From a virus: 40,726 nt of DNA. The stretch is from IMG/VR virus record IMGVR_UViG_3300032322_000314, positions 1 through 40,726 of that record; one strand, 5' to 3'. Shown here piece after piece: positions 27,584 to 36,938 of this stretch (the first letter of the stretch is position 1; each line of letters starts with the position of its first letter). The translations under genes and the position numbers were made by a program. The notes below the pieces were generated by a model. That model had not been told where the DNA came from. It saw only the letters and a list, made by a program, of their open reading frames with translations, and ran no database searches.

Positions 27584-29782
27584 ATGGCAGTCTCCAACGT
27601 CGAATTAAGAGTTGACTCGCGGCAAGCAGTTAATGCGTTGCAGCAAGTCAACAGGGCGTCAGGGCAGACTGAATCAGCTATTGGCAAGCTGCAAGGCACC
27701 ATTGGAAGGCTGGTCGGTACATTTGCGGCGATTAGCGCAATTAAATTTGTTTTTGCTAAAACAAGCGAACTTGAGACTCAAACCAGAAGCCTTGAAGTAT
27801 TAACAGGCAGTGCCGATAAAGCACGTCAAATTATTGCCGAACTGCAACAGCTTGGGGCAGTTACTCCATTTACAAGCACCGAGCTGATTGACGCTGCAAA
27901 AAGACTGCAGGCATTTGGTGTTGAGGGTAATAAGGTTGTCGAGACCACCCGCCGTTTAGCCGATGTTTCGGGCGCAACTGGCGCCGAGCTTCAAGGCTTG
28001 GTTACGGCCTATGGCCAAGTTCAAGCTAAAGGGCGCTTGCAGGGTGAAGAGCTGTTGCAATTTCAAGAGCGAGGAGTTGCACTGCAGCAAGAGCTGCAAA
28101 AAATGTATGGAATGTCGGGTAAGGAATTACAGGATGCGTTGAGCAAAGGAAGAATTAGCTCGGAGGCGGTTGAGGTCGCAATTATCAGGTTGACGGATGC
28201 AGGAGGCAAATATGCAAATGGTGCAATCGCTCAATCAACCACGTTGCAAGGTAAATTCAGCACTTTGACCGATGGGATTGAAAGCGTTGCCAGAAAAATT
28301 GGCGAAGTGCTAAAACCAGCCTTAAAGGAAATACTTGATCTTGCAATTTTGGTAATCAATAAAATCAACGAATCTTTAGCTGGACCCGATTACAAAAAGG
28401 CAAACGATCAGCTTTTTAATACTAGGGCAAGGATTAAAGAATTAAAGGAGGAAATCAAAGCAGCCGAAAGGGCAGGCATTGGGCTTGCTACTGGAATGCA
28501 AATTCAAGGCGTAGATGGCCAAGTGCTAGGGGGCGGCGTTCCTGTTTTGCCCGGAATGCGGAAAGAACTAAAGGATCTTGAAGGTGACGCAAAGCGGCTT
28601 GAGATTCGATTAAAAGAACTTCGCAAGTCAACGGCAAAGCCCCCTACAACAAAATCACCGGCAACACCAGACTTGCTGGGAGGCGATCAGGCCAAGGGCG
28701 CTCGTTCCATTAACGATTTGCTTGGCGGCCAAATCAAACGAAATTTAGAAATTAAAAAGGCTCAGCTTGAAACAGGAAAGCAGTTGGCGCTAAATGTTGC
28801 GTTTCTGCAATCAAATGCAACACAAGCACAAAGAATGGTTGACTTTGCGTATGAGTATAGAAATGTTCAGGCCGAGATTAACTCTCTTGAAGAAACTATT
28901 GCAGCACGTACCGCCATTCGTTCTCAGTTTATTGGTGCAGCTAAAGATAAACAATACGCGGCTCTAGCCTTTGACGAGCAAACGGCGGATTTGCAAAGTG
29001 AAATTGTAAGAAAGCGAACGGAAATCAATACTATTGCAGCGCGTCACATCGGCCAATTAAACGAACAAGCCAAAAAAGAAGAAGAGGCAAGAATTAAGGG
29101 AGTGGAGAAAATTCAGCAACTTCGTGACGAACAGGAATTGCTGCAAGCTCGCTTAAATGGTACAGAAGCCGAAGTTTTATTGAAGCAACAAATTAAAGAA
29201 ATAACAAAAGATACAGCAGGGCTTGATGAAAAAGAAATAGCTGGAATAATAAACAAAAACAATGCCTTAAAGGAGCAGATTTCCGCCGCCGAACAGCTCA
29301 AGCAGCTTTACGCGGACGTGGGCATGAATATCAAGTCAAGCGTTGTAGACGCAATTCAGGGTGCGATTGACGGGACCAAATCACTGCAAGAAGTGGCCAA
29401 TAACCTACTGAGCAGCATTGCCAACAAACTTCTTGACGTGGCTGTCAACCTTGCCCTGTTTGGTGCGATGTCTGGCACGGGCACGGGTGGCGGTTTGCTT
29501 GGCGGTTTGTTTAAGCCGCGTGCCAACGGCGGCTCTGTCATGGCTGGTCAGCCCTATCTGGTGGGCGAACGCGGTCCTGAGCTGTTTATGCCGGGTCGCA
29601 GCGGTGGCATTGCGCCTGCTGGTTCGTTCGGTGGTGGAAGCAATATTGTGGTGAATGTTGACGCAGGCAGCTCTAACGTGCAGGGCGACGGCGCACAGGC
29701 CAATGCACTCGGCAAGGCTATTGGCATCGCCGTTCAACAAGAGCTGATCAAACAAAAACGTCCCGGAGGCTTGCTCGCCTAA
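27584..29782 (+). CDS. Tail tape measure protein
   Basis: A 732-aa protein. The N-terminal half holds the tape-measure core (LETQTRSLEVLTGSADKARQI, PFTSTELIDAAKRLQAFGVE, GATGAELQGLVTAYGQVQAKGRLQGEELLQFQERG), then heptad-rich coiled coils from about 280 to 600. A hydrophobic segment lies at about 625-650 (LLDVAVNLALFGAMSGTG), and the usual C-terminal tail is NGGSVMAGQPYLVGERGPELFMP. A tape of this size suggests a tail on the order of 100 nm. The middle of the gene is noticeably AT-rich relative to the genes on both sides, suggesting exchange. Confidence 0.92.
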   Translation: MAVSNVELRVDSRQAVNALQQVNRASGQTESAIGKLQGTIGRLVGTFAAISAIKFVFAKTSELETQTRSLEVLTGSADKARQIIAELQQLGAVTPFTSTELIDAAKRLQAFGVEGNKVVETTRRLADVSGATGAELQGLVTAYGQVQAKGRLQGEELLQFQERGVALQQELQKMYGMSGKELQDALSKGRISSEAVEVAIIRLTDAGGKYANGAIAQSTTLQGKFSTLTDGIESVARKIGEVLKPALKEILDLAILVINKINESLAGPDYKKANDQLFNTRARIKELKEEIKAAERAGIGLATGMQIQGVDGQVLGGGVPVLPGMRKELKDLEGDAKRLEIRLKELRKSTAKPPTTKSPATPDLLGGDQAKGARSINDLLGGQIKRNLEIKKAQLETGKQLALNVAFLQSNATQAQRMVDFAYEYRNVQAEINSLEETIAARTAIRSQFIGAAKDKQYAALAFDEQTADLQSEIVRKRTEINTIAARHIGQLNEQAKKEEEARIKGVEKIQQLRDEQELLQARLNGTEAEVLLKQQIKEITKDTAGLDEKEIAGIINKNNALKEQISAAEQLKQLYADVGMNIKSSVVDAIQGAIDGTKSLQEVANNLLSSIANKLLDVAVNLALFGAMSGTGTGGGLLGGLFKPRANGGSVMAGQPYLVGERGPELFMPGRSGGIAPAGSFGGGSNIVVNVDAGSSNVQGDGAQANALGKAIGIAVQQELIKQKRPGGLLA

Positions 29783-30126
29783 TGGCTACTTTCCCTGCTA
29801 TCACGGCCACCTACGGCGCCACAAAGAACAATCAGCCTGTTGTTCGCACGGTGCAGTTTGGCGACGGCTACCAGCAGCGTCTGACGTACGGCCTCAATCA
29901 AAATCCTAAAAGCTGGGATCTGACGTGGCAGAACATCACCGAAGCCAATGCGGACACCATTGAAACCTTCCTGAACAACCGCGCCGCTGATAACGCTAGC
30001 TTTGATTGGACACCACCGGACGAGGCAACGTCGTACAAATGGATTTGCCCGCAGTGGAATAAAACCATCACGTACAACAACCGCGCCACCATCACGGCTA
30101 CCTTCCAACAAGTATTTGAACCCTGA
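29782..30126 (+). CDS. Minor tail protein (lambda gpM-like)
   Basis: A 114-aa protein. RTVQFGDGYQQRLTYGLN, PKSWDLTWQNIT, ADTIETFLNNR, SFDWTPPDE, YKWICPQW and ATITATFQQVFEP form the phage minor tail protein M-like family. It starts with a one-base overlap of the tape measure stop. It forms part of the tail tip hub and precedes the gpL-like protein as in lambda. Confidence 0.88.
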   Translation: MATFPAITATYGATKNNQPVVRTVQFGDGYQQRLTYGLNQNPKSWDLTWQNITEANADTIETFLNNRAADNASFDWTPPDEATSYKWICPQWNKTITYNNRATITATFQQVFEP

Positions 30127-31019
30127 TGGCGTACTCGGCTTGGGCTAGTTCCACTGCTTACGCCGTTGGCGCGATTGTCCGTGCCAGCAGCCTGCAGGCA
30201 TCCGGCCTTGTCTTCCAATGCACCACGGCTGGCACCAGCTCCAGCACCCAACCCGCCTGGCCAACCGACATTGGTAGCACCATCACCGATGGCACGGTTG
30301 TCTGGACAGCGATCAGCAGCGTCTACGAGGAGCTGGCTGCACTGGCACCGAGCGCCATCATCGAACTGTTTGAGATGACGCTGGACACCACCCTGCACGG
30401 CAGCAACGACACCTACCGCTGGCACAATGGCTGCAATGCCAACGTCAGCGGCAATATCGTCTGGAACGGCAACGCTTACGCCCGCCTGCCCGTCAAGGCT
30501 GACGGCTTTGAGTACAGCAACACCGGCACGCTCCCGCGCCCCACACTGACCATCAGCAATCTGGACGGCACAATGACCACGCTGCTGTTGCTGGTCAACG
30601 CCACCACACCCGGCAACGACCTAGGTGGCGCCACCCTCAAACGCATCCGCACCCTCAAGAAATACCTAGACGGTGAAGCCGCCGCCGACCCACATGCCAA
30701 ATTTCCCGATGAGGTCTGGTACGTAGATCGCAAGGCAAGCGAAAACCGCGATTCCGTGAGTTTTGAGTTGGCCAGCAAATTCGACCTCGCTGGCGTGATG
30801 ATTCCCAAGCGTCAAATCATCGCCAACATCTGCCAGTGGAAATACCGCAGCACTGAATGCGGTTACACCGGCAGCAACTACTGGGACATCAACGACAACG
30901 TGGTCGGCACTTTGGCTCAGGACAAATGCGGCAAACGCCTCAGCTCTTGCAAATTACGTTTCGGCGAAGTCGCTGAATTGCCCTTCGGATCTTTCCCCGG
31001 CGCCGGTCTGACCCAATGA
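30126..31019 (+). CDS. Minor tail protein L with Fe-S cysteine set and N-terminal CBM-like domain
   Basis: A 297-aa protein. Residues about 1-65 (AWASSTAYAVGAIVRASSLQAS, VFQCTTAGTSSSTQPAWPTDIGSTITDGTVVW) form a carbohydrate-binding-like module common in fibre proteins. Residues 70-297 are the lambda gpL-like region (LFEMTLD, PRPTLTISN, RIRTLKKYLDGE, VWYVDRKASENRDSVSFELASKFDLA). Four Cys at 236, 245, 268 and 275 (C-x8-C-x22-C-x6-C) match the arrangement known to bind a [4Fe-4S] cluster in lambda gpL. The extra N-terminal module is not part of lambda L. Confidence 0.85.
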   Translation: MAYSAWASSTAYAVGAIVRASSLQASGLVFQCTTAGTSSSTQPAWPTDIGSTITDGTVVWTAISSVYEELAALAPSAIIELFEMTLDTTLHGSNDTYRWHNGCNANVSGNIVWNGNAYARLPVKADGFEYSNTGTLPRPTLTISNLDGTMTTLLLLVNATTPGNDLGGATLKRIRTLKKYLDGEAAADPHAKFPDEVWYVDRKASENRDSVSFELASKFDLAGVMIPKRQIIANICQWKYRSTECGYTGSNYWDINDNVVGTLAQDKCGKRLSSCKLRFGEVAELPFGSFPGAGLTQ

Positions 31020-31729
31020 AACTCAGCAAATCCATCCAAGAAGCTGCCCTGGAGCACGCAAAGGCGGAATTTCCAAAGGAATCCTGCGGTTTGGTCGCCG
31101 TGGTCAAAGGCCGCAAGCGGTATTTCCCCTGTCGCAACATGGCCGAAACACCAGACGAACACTTTGTGCTGGATCCGGCTGACTACGTTGCTGCCGAAGA
31201 ACAGGGCGAAATCGTGGCGGTGGTGCATAGCCACCCCAAAACCAACCACGCTCCATCGCAAGCCGACCGCGTTGCCTGCGAAAAATCCGGCCTGCCTTGG
31301 CACATCGTCAATCCCCAGACGGAACAGTGGGGCTACTGCGAACCCGAAGGTTTTGAACTCCCTTACGTGGGACGCGAATTCGTCTTCGGAATCGTGGACT
31401 GCTACAGCCTGTGCCGCGACTGGTACAACCGCGAATTTGGGCTGAGCTTGGGTGATTACGACCGCCGCGACCAGTTCTGGCTCAAGGGTGAGAATTTATA
31501 CCTAGACAATTTCGCCAACGAAGGCTTCTACCCCATCCCGCTGGAAGAACTGCAATACGGCGACGCGATCTTGATGCAGCTTGCATCACCACTGCCCAAC
31601 CACGCCGCCATCTACTTGGGCGACCAGCTGATCCTGCACCACCTACAAGGCCGACTCAGTAGCCGCGACATCTATGGCGGCTATTATCTGAAAAGCACCG
31701 CCCGAGTCCTGCGGCATGAAAGTCGTTAA
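31016..31729 (+). CDS. Tail tip protein gpK-like: JAMM peptidase plus NlpC/P60 domain
   Basis: A 237-aa protein with two domains. Residues 1-105 form a Mov34/JAMM metalloprotease: Glu22 in KESCGL, the HSHP zinc motif (about 71-74) and SQADRVACE. Residues about 115-235 form an NlpC/P60 cysteine peptidase: Cys in GIVDCYSLCRDWY and His in NHAAIYLGD, then LILHHL. This is the lambda gpK layout, cleaving cell-wall peptides at tail tip entry or processing tail proteins. It overlaps gpL (ATGA) and gpI-like (14 bases). Confidence 0.92.
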   Translation: MKLSKSIQEAALEHAKAEFPKESCGLVAVVKGRKRYFPCRNMAETPDEHFVLDPADYVAAEEQGEIVAVVHSHPKTNHAPSQADRVACEKSGLPWHIVNPQTEQWGYCEPEGFELPYVGREFVFGIVDCYSLCRDWYNREFGLSLGDYDRRDQFWLKGENLYLDNFANEGFYPIPLEELQYGDAILMQLASPLPNHAAIYLGDQLILHHLQGRLSSRDIYGGYYLKSTARVLRHESR

Positions 31730-32411
31730 GGTCTACGGCGCACTACGCAAAAAGCTCGGTCAGTGCCGCTTTCAATTTGAAGCTGACACCCCAGCTCAAG
31801 CCCTGAAGGCGCTTTGCATCAACTTTCCCGGCCTTGAAAAGTGGCTGCTGGATAGCGAAAAAAACGGCGTTGGTTATCGCGTAACCCTCGGAAAAGAGAA
31901 AATAACAGCCGAAACTTCAATGGCTTTGGTGTTGCCTTGGAGCGAGCGCGAAGTTTTTAGCATCACTCCTGTAGTCGCTGGCGCTGGTGGTGGCACCGGA
32001 CAGATTTTGGCTGGCGTCGGTTTGGTTGCATTTGCCATTTTGACCGCTGGTGCTGGCGCAGGTTTTCTTGGTCTTGGCGCTGGCTTAACAGGAACAGCTG
32101 CGACTGGACCGCTAGCCGCCGGATTTGCCATCCAAAGTGGTTTCGTCTTAGGTAGTGCCGCATCTATTGCGATTGGCACTATCGGCGCTGGCTTGCTTTT
32201 TACAGGTATTGCCCAAGCAATTTCGCCATCTCCAGTTCAATCAACATCCACATTTGAACGCGGACGCGAAGCCGCAAAGATGGAATCATTTACCTTCTCC
32301 GGCATCGTCAACACCGCGAAGCAAGGTTTGCCCGTGCCAATCGCCTATGGGCGCGTATTCGTTGGCTCCGCTGTTCTCTCCAGCGGCCTTGACGTTGACC
32401 AACTGATATGA
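31716..32411 (+). CDS. Tail tip assembly protein (lambda gpI-like)
   Basis: A 231-aa protein. The N-terminus (KVVKVYGALRKKLGQCRFQFEADTPAQALKAL) is a ubiquitin-like beta-grasp domain. Residues about 85-165 are strongly hydrophobic Gly/Ala repeats with two or three likely membrane-spanning helices, and the C-terminus is LPVPIAYGRVFVGSAVLSSG. This is the classical lambda gpI form. It is needed to build the J hub but is usually absent from the virion. It overlaps gpJ by four bases (ATGA). Confidence 0.9.
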   Translation: MKVVKVYGALRKKLGQCRFQFEADTPAQALKALCINFPGLEKWLLDSEKNGVGYRVTLGKEKITAETSMALVLPWSEREVFSITPVVAGAGGGTGQILAGVGLVAFAILTAGAGAGFLGLGAGLTGTAATGPLAAGFAIQSGFVLGSAASIAIGTIGAGLLFTGIAQAISPSPVQSTSTFERGREAAKMESFTFSGIVNTAKQGLPVPIAYGRVFVGSAVLSSGLDVDQLI

Positions 32412-35400
32412 CACGAATTCTTGGTGCTGGTGGTGGAGGCGGCGGCGGAGGCGGCGGCAAGGGCGGCGGTGGCGGTGGTGGCGGATCAAGCCGCACGCCA
32501 ACGGAAGCCGACGACTCACTCCAGTCAGTTCAATACGCCAGCGTGCTGGATTTGCTGTGCGAAGGCGAAATTGACGGCATCGAAAACGGCGAAAAAGGCA
32601 TCTACTTAGAAGGCACCCCAGTCCGCGACGCTGCCAACAACCCAAATTTTGAAGGCTATACAGTCGTCACCCGCACTGGTACGCAAGCCCAGAGCTACAT
32701 CAGCAACGCGATTGGCACCGAAAGCGAGGAAGGCGTCAACGTTGAAGTTGTTAATGCCACACCCGTTGTCCGCACCATCACCGATTCCGATGTGGATCGT
32801 GTGCGCGTCACACTGCAAGTTCCATCACTGCAGATCATCGAAGATGACGGCGACATTGTTGGCCACAGCGTCCAAGTCCGTATCCAAGTCCAATACAATG
32901 CCGGCGGCTACACAACCGTCGTAGACGACACGATCAGCGGCAAAACCAGCAACCGCTACCAGCGCGATTACATGATCCCGCTGTCTGGTGCGTTTCCCGT
33001 TGACATCAAAGTCATCCGCGTCAGCGCCGACGAATCCAGCACCAAACGCCAAAACCAAACTTACTGGTTCAGCTATACCGAAATCATCGACGAAAAGCTG
33101 CGTTACCCCAACAGCGCATTGGCATTTTTGCGGTTTGATTCCCGTCAGTTCGACTCAATCCCAACCCGCAAATATCTGATTCGTGGACAAAAAGTCCAAC
33201 TGCCCAGCAACGCTACCGTCGATACCACCACGTACTTGGGTCGCGTCACCTATTCCGGCGTCTGGGACGGCACCTTTGGCGCTGCAACTTGGTGTAACGA
33301 TCCAGCGTGGTGCCTCTGGGATTTGCTCACCAACACCCGTTATGGCGCCAGTATTCCAGTCAGCAGCTTGGATCGCTACGACTTTTACGCAATCAGCCAA
33401 TACTGCAACGCCCTTGTTGACGACGGTAAAGGTGGCTTGGAACCCCGTTTTTCCTGCAACCTGCTGATTAACAGCCGCGACGAGGTTTACAACGTCATCC
33501 AAGAGATGACCAGCCTGTTCCGTGGCATCGCGTACTACGGCGCCGGTTCACTGGTGCTCCAGCAAGACAAACCCACCGACTCGCAATATCTGCTCGGACA
33601 AAGCAATGTTGTTGATGGCATTTTTGTTTATAGCGGCACATCACAAAAAGCCCGCCACAGTGTCGCCACCGTTGCTTGGCAGTCCTACGACACTCTTGGC
33701 GAAGTTGAGTACGAATACGTCGAAGATGCAGACGCTGTAGCGAAATATGGCATTATCAATAAAGACATCAAAGCCCTCGGTTGTTACAGCCAAGGTCAAG
33801 CCCACCGCGCTGGTAAGTGGGCACTGCTAAGCGAACAAAACTTGACTGAAACAGTCACTTTCTCGGTGTCTATCGACAGCGGTATCATCCTGCGCCCTGG
33901 GATGGTGATTGACGTTGCCGATCCAATGAAGGCTGGCACACGCCGCAGCGGCCGCGTCAGTTCTGCCACCACAACCACCATCACGGTTGATTCCAGCAGC
34001 AACCTGTCCGTCAACCTGGCAAGCAATCCGCGCATTTCGATCATCCTGCCCAGCGGCAACGTTGAACTCCGCCCGATCCAATCCATCAGCGACCGCACCA
34101 TCACAGTCGGCAATCCATTTAGCGAAGCACCAAACACCAACGCGATCTGGCTCATCCAAACCGATGACATTGAGTCCCAGCAATTCCGCGTTCTCAACGT
34201 CGCTGAATCCGAAGACGGCATCTACGGCGTCACCGCCCTGCAATACAACAGCAGCATTTACAACGCGATTGAAAGCGACAACACGCTGACCACCCGCGAC
34301 ATCAGCAATCTGAGCGACCCGCCCGATGCAGTCAGCAGCATTGATGGCACCGAATACCTGTATCAAGACGGCCAAAGCGTTTTTTCTGGCTTCACCCTTA
34401 GCTGGATCAGCCCCAAAGATCGCGTCTCCGAATTTCGCGTTAAATACCGCGTCGATAACGACAACTGGCAGCAGGTCAACACCACCTCTCCGTCAATCAA
34501 GATCCTCAACACGCATCCCGGAACGCTTTACGTACAAATTCAGGCGTACAACTACGTCAACAAAGGTGGTGCAATAGCCGCCGATCAATTCCAACTTGTC
34601 GGCAAAACCGCCGTCCCCGGCAACGTACAAAACCTCAGCTTTGAGGCCATCAACGCCAACTCCGGTCGCCTGCGCTGGGACGAAACTGTTGATCTCGACG
34701 TAAAGGTTGGCGGCAAGATCCATATCCGCCACAGCAACCTGACGGATGGCAGCGCGAGCTGGAGCAACAGCGTTGACCTGATCCCAGCCAAATCCGGCAG
34801 TGCCACCGAGGCTATTATCCCGCTGGTGGAAGGCGAGGTGCTGGTCAAATTTGAGGACGACGGCGGCCGCCAAAGCGCCAGCGAAACCAGCATCATCATT
34901 GACCTGCCTGACACGCTGGCACCGCTCACGCTGATCAACCGCCGCGAAGATCAGGACACCCCACCATTCCAAGGCACGCGCACCAATACCTTCTACAGCG
35001 ACGAGTTTGACGCCCTGACGCTGGACGGCTCGGACTTGCTGGATGACGTGCCCGATGTGGATCTGCTGCCCACCTTCGACGTGATGGGTTCGGTGCAGTC
35101 TTCCGGCACCTACGACTTCGCCACCACGGTCGATTTCGGCAATACTTTCTCCATCGACTTCAGCCGCTACTTCGTCACCCGTGGCTACTTCCCCAGCGAT
35201 CTGATCGACAGTCGCCTAGCCGAAGTGGACGACTGGAGCGATTGGGACGGCGGCGTGATCGACGCGGTAAACGCCATCCTCGAACTCCGCAGCACCACCG
35301 ACAACCCGAGCGGCACCCCGACGTGGAACGCATGGCAGCCATTCGTTAATGGCACCTTCCGTGGCCGTGGCTTCCAGTTCCGCACCACACTGACCAGCAA

Positions 35401-35731
35401 CGACGTTGCCGAAAACATCCTCGTCGATGAGCTGGGCTACCTCGCCACCGTCCAGCGCCGGACCGAGCAAAGCAACGCTGCAGTGAGCGGCACCACCAAC
35501 ACCGCCGTAACTTTCCCCTATCCGTTCTTCACTGGAACGGCCAGCATCGGCGGCCTAAACGCCTATCTGCCTAGCGTCGGTGTGACGGCACAAAACCTGC
35601 AGGCCGGCGATTACTTCCAGATCTCCAATGTGACTGGCACCGGCTTCCAGATCAGCTTTTTCAACTCCGGTGGTAGTCCCGTCACCCGCAACTTCACATG
35701 GAGTGCAACCGGATATGGACGGCAGGGCTAA
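32408..35731 (+). CDS. Central tail tip / host specificity protein (lambda gpJ-like)
   Basis: A 1107-aa protein, the largest in the genome. The N-terminal 30 residues are nearly all Gly. From residue 30 (RTPTEADDSLQSVQYASVLDLLCEGEIDG) it follows lambda J closely: LEGTPVRD, VVRTITDSDVDRVRVTLQV, SYTEIIDEKLRYPNSAL, YSGVWDGTFG, AWCLWDLLTNTRYG, RFSCNLLINSR, SQGQAHRAGKWAL. A fibronectin-like region lies at about 640-830. The last 250 residues are unlike lambda J and should carry receptor specificity, with a beta-rich tail. It forms the tail tip trimer. Confidence 0.92.
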   Translation: MTRILGAGGGGGGGGGGKGGGGGGGGSSRTPTEADDSLQSVQYASVLDLLCEGEIDGIENGEKGIYLEGTPVRDAANNPNFEGYTVVTRTGTQAQSYISNAIGTESEEGVNVEVVNATPVVRTITDSDVDRVRVTLQVPSLQIIEDDGDIVGHSVQVRIQVQYNAGGYTTVVDDTISGKTSNRYQRDYMIPLSGAFPVDIKVIRVSADESSTKRQNQTYWFSYTEIIDEKLRYPNSALAFLRFDSRQFDSIPTRKYLIRGQKVQLPSNATVDTTTYLGRVTYSGVWDGTFGAATWCNDPAWCLWDLLTNTRYGASIPVSSLDRYDFYAISQYCNALVDDGKGGLEPRFSCNLLINSRDEVYNVIQEMTSLFRGIAYYGAGSLVLQQDKPTDSQYLLGQSNVVDGIFVYSGTSQKARHSVATVAWQSYDTLGEVEYEYVEDADAVAKYGIINKDIKALGCYSQGQAHRAGKWALLSEQNLTETVTFSVSIDSGIILRPGMVIDVADPMKAGTRRSGRVSSATTTTITVDSSSNLSVNLASNPRISIILPSGNVELRPIQSISDRTITVGNPFSEAPNTNAIWLIQTDDIESQQFRVLNVAESEDGIYGVTALQYNSSIYNAIESDNTLTTRDISNLSDPPDAVSSIDGTEYLYQDGQSVFSGFTLSWISPKDRVSEFRVKYRVDNDNWQQVNTTSPSIKILNTHPGTLYVQIQAYNYVNKGGAIAADQFQLVGKTAVPGNVQNLSFEAINANSGRLRWDETVDLDVKVGGKIHIRHSNLTDGSASWSNSVDLIPAKSGSATEAIIPLVEGEVLVKFEDDGGRQSASETSIIIDLPDTLAPLTLINRREDQDTPPFQGTRTNTFYSDEFDALTLDGSDLLDDVPDVDLLPTFDVMGSVQSSGTYDFATTVDFGNTFSIDFSRYFVTRGYFPSDLIDSRLAEVDDWSDWDGGVIDAVNAILELRSTTDNPSGTPTWNAWQPFVNGTFRGRGFQFRTTLTSNDVAENILVDELGYLATVQRRTEQSNAAVSGTTNTAVTFPYPFFTGTASIGGLNAYLPSVGVTAQNLQAGDYFQISNVTGTGFQISFFNSGGSPVTRNFTWSATGYGRQG

Positions 35732-35759
35732 ACTTCTTGTATTAAAGGACGCCTGATTC

Positions 35760-36341
35760 GTGGCTCAGCACGATTACGTCATAGCCAACGGCACAGGGGC
35801 GGCAGTCCGTTCAGACCTCAACGGCGCCCTTGCTGCAATCGCCACGATCAACAGTGGCGCCACTGCACCGACTACCACTTACGCCTTCCAGCTCTGGGCA
35901 GATACCACCACTGGCCTGCTCAAAATCCGCAATGCCGCCAACTCGGCTTTCGTAACTGTTGGCACGCTTGCCTCCACAAACCTTGGCCTGGCGTCTCTGA
36001 CTGGTGCCACGTTCACCGGCGACGTAATCCTCGGCACCACCACGGCGCTTGAACTGCCGGACGGCACCACCGGCCAACGCCCCGGCTCCCCGGTCAACGG
36101 GATGATCCGGTACAACACCACCCTCAACCAATTCGAGGGCTACAAAGCCAGCGCTTGGGGCGCCATCGGCGGCGGTGCAACGGGTGGATCGTCTGATGAC
36201 ATTTTCTACGAGAACGGGCAGACTGTTACTACCAGCTACCAGCTGACTGCAAACAAAAACGCCTTGTCAGCCGGACCGATTACGATCAACGCTGGAGTTA
36301 CCGTTACGGTGCCCTCGGGCGCCTCTTGGGTGGTGGTGTAA
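35760..36341 (+). CDS. Tail fibre protein, 193 aa
   Basis: It begins at GTG 35760 with AAAGGA about 10 bases upstream. The sequence follows a familiar phage-fibre pattern: DYVIANGTGAAVRSDLNGAL, TTTYAFQLWADTTTGLLKIRN, LTGATFTGDVIL, LELPDGTTGQRPGSPVNGMIRYNT and QFEGYKASAWGAIGGG. The first part is a trimeric attachment domain and the last part is a beta-rich end. It is the first of five small fibre-related genes after gpJ. Confidence 0.85.
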   Translation: MAQHDYVIANGTGAAVRSDLNGALAAIATINSGATAPTTTYAFQLWADTTTGLLKIRNAANSAFVTVGTLASTNLGLASLTGATFTGDVILGTTTALELPDGTTGQRPGSPVNGMIRYNTTLNQFEGYKASAWGAIGGGATGGSSDDIFYENGQTVTTSYQLTANKNALSAGPITINAGVTVTVPSGASWVVV

Positions 36342-36344
36342 GTC

Positions 36345-36929
36345 ATGCCAATCGCAATCAACGGCTCTGGAACAATCACCGGCATTAGCGCAGGCGGCCT
36401 GCCCGATGGCGTGATCACCACGGATGACATTGCGGCGGGGGCGGTTACCCAAGCCAAGCGATCCGAGCAACTTACCCTCGCAACAGCTCAAGCCAGCACC
36501 AGCGGCACCAGCATCGACTTCACCGGGATTCCTAGTTGGGTGAAGCGGGTGACGGTGATGTTTAACGGGGTGAGTACGAATGGAACAAGTTTAGTTCTAA
36601 TTCAACTTGGGACGAGTTCAGGCGTCGTGTCCACTGGCTACAACTCCACCGGGTCTGCAATCGCAAGCACCGTTGCTACAACAAACAGCACCAATGGATT
36701 TGTGACAAACGCAAATAACGCCACGGACGTCAGGTCCGGAATCGTTTCCTTTGTAACTTTGGGCAGCAACGTTTGGGCGGCGTCTGGCGTACTAAAAGCA
36801 TCGACGACGGTCAGTCTTACGGTGTCTGGCGATGTAACTCTCTCGGGCACCCTAGACCGTCTGCGCATCACCACCGTGAACGGCACCGACACCTTTGACG
36901 CCGGGTCGATCAACATTCTCTACGAGTAA
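36345..36929 (+). CDS. Tail fibre protein, 194 aa, variable C-terminal domain
   Basis: The N-terminus (PIAINGSGTITGISAGGLPDGV, DDIAAGAVTQAKR) is a common short phage-fibre module. The remaining 150 residues form a beta-sandwich-like domain (FTGIPSWVKRVTVMFNGVS, RSGIVSFVTLGSNVWAASGVL, LSGTLDRLRITTVNGTDTFDAGSINILYE). The DNA from about 36570 to 36830 is more AT-rich than its flanks, consistent with a swapped receptor-binding cassette between conserved ends. Confidence 0.8.
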   Translation: MPIAINGSGTITGISAGGLPDGVITTDDIAAGAVTQAKRSEQLTLATAQASTSGTSIDFTGIPSWVKRVTVMFNGVSTNGTSLVLIQLGTSSGVVSTGYNSTGSAIASTVATTNSTNGFVTNANNATDVRSGIVSFVTLGSNVWAASGVLKASTTVSLTVSGDVTLSGTLDRLRITTVNGTDTFDAGSINILYE

Positions 36930-36938
36930 GGCAGAACA

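Noticed and set aside
33827-34972. Long leftward frames opposite the J gene (182 and 159 aa)
   Set aside because: Antisense shadows produced by GC-rich third positions; the J-like reading is unambiguous.
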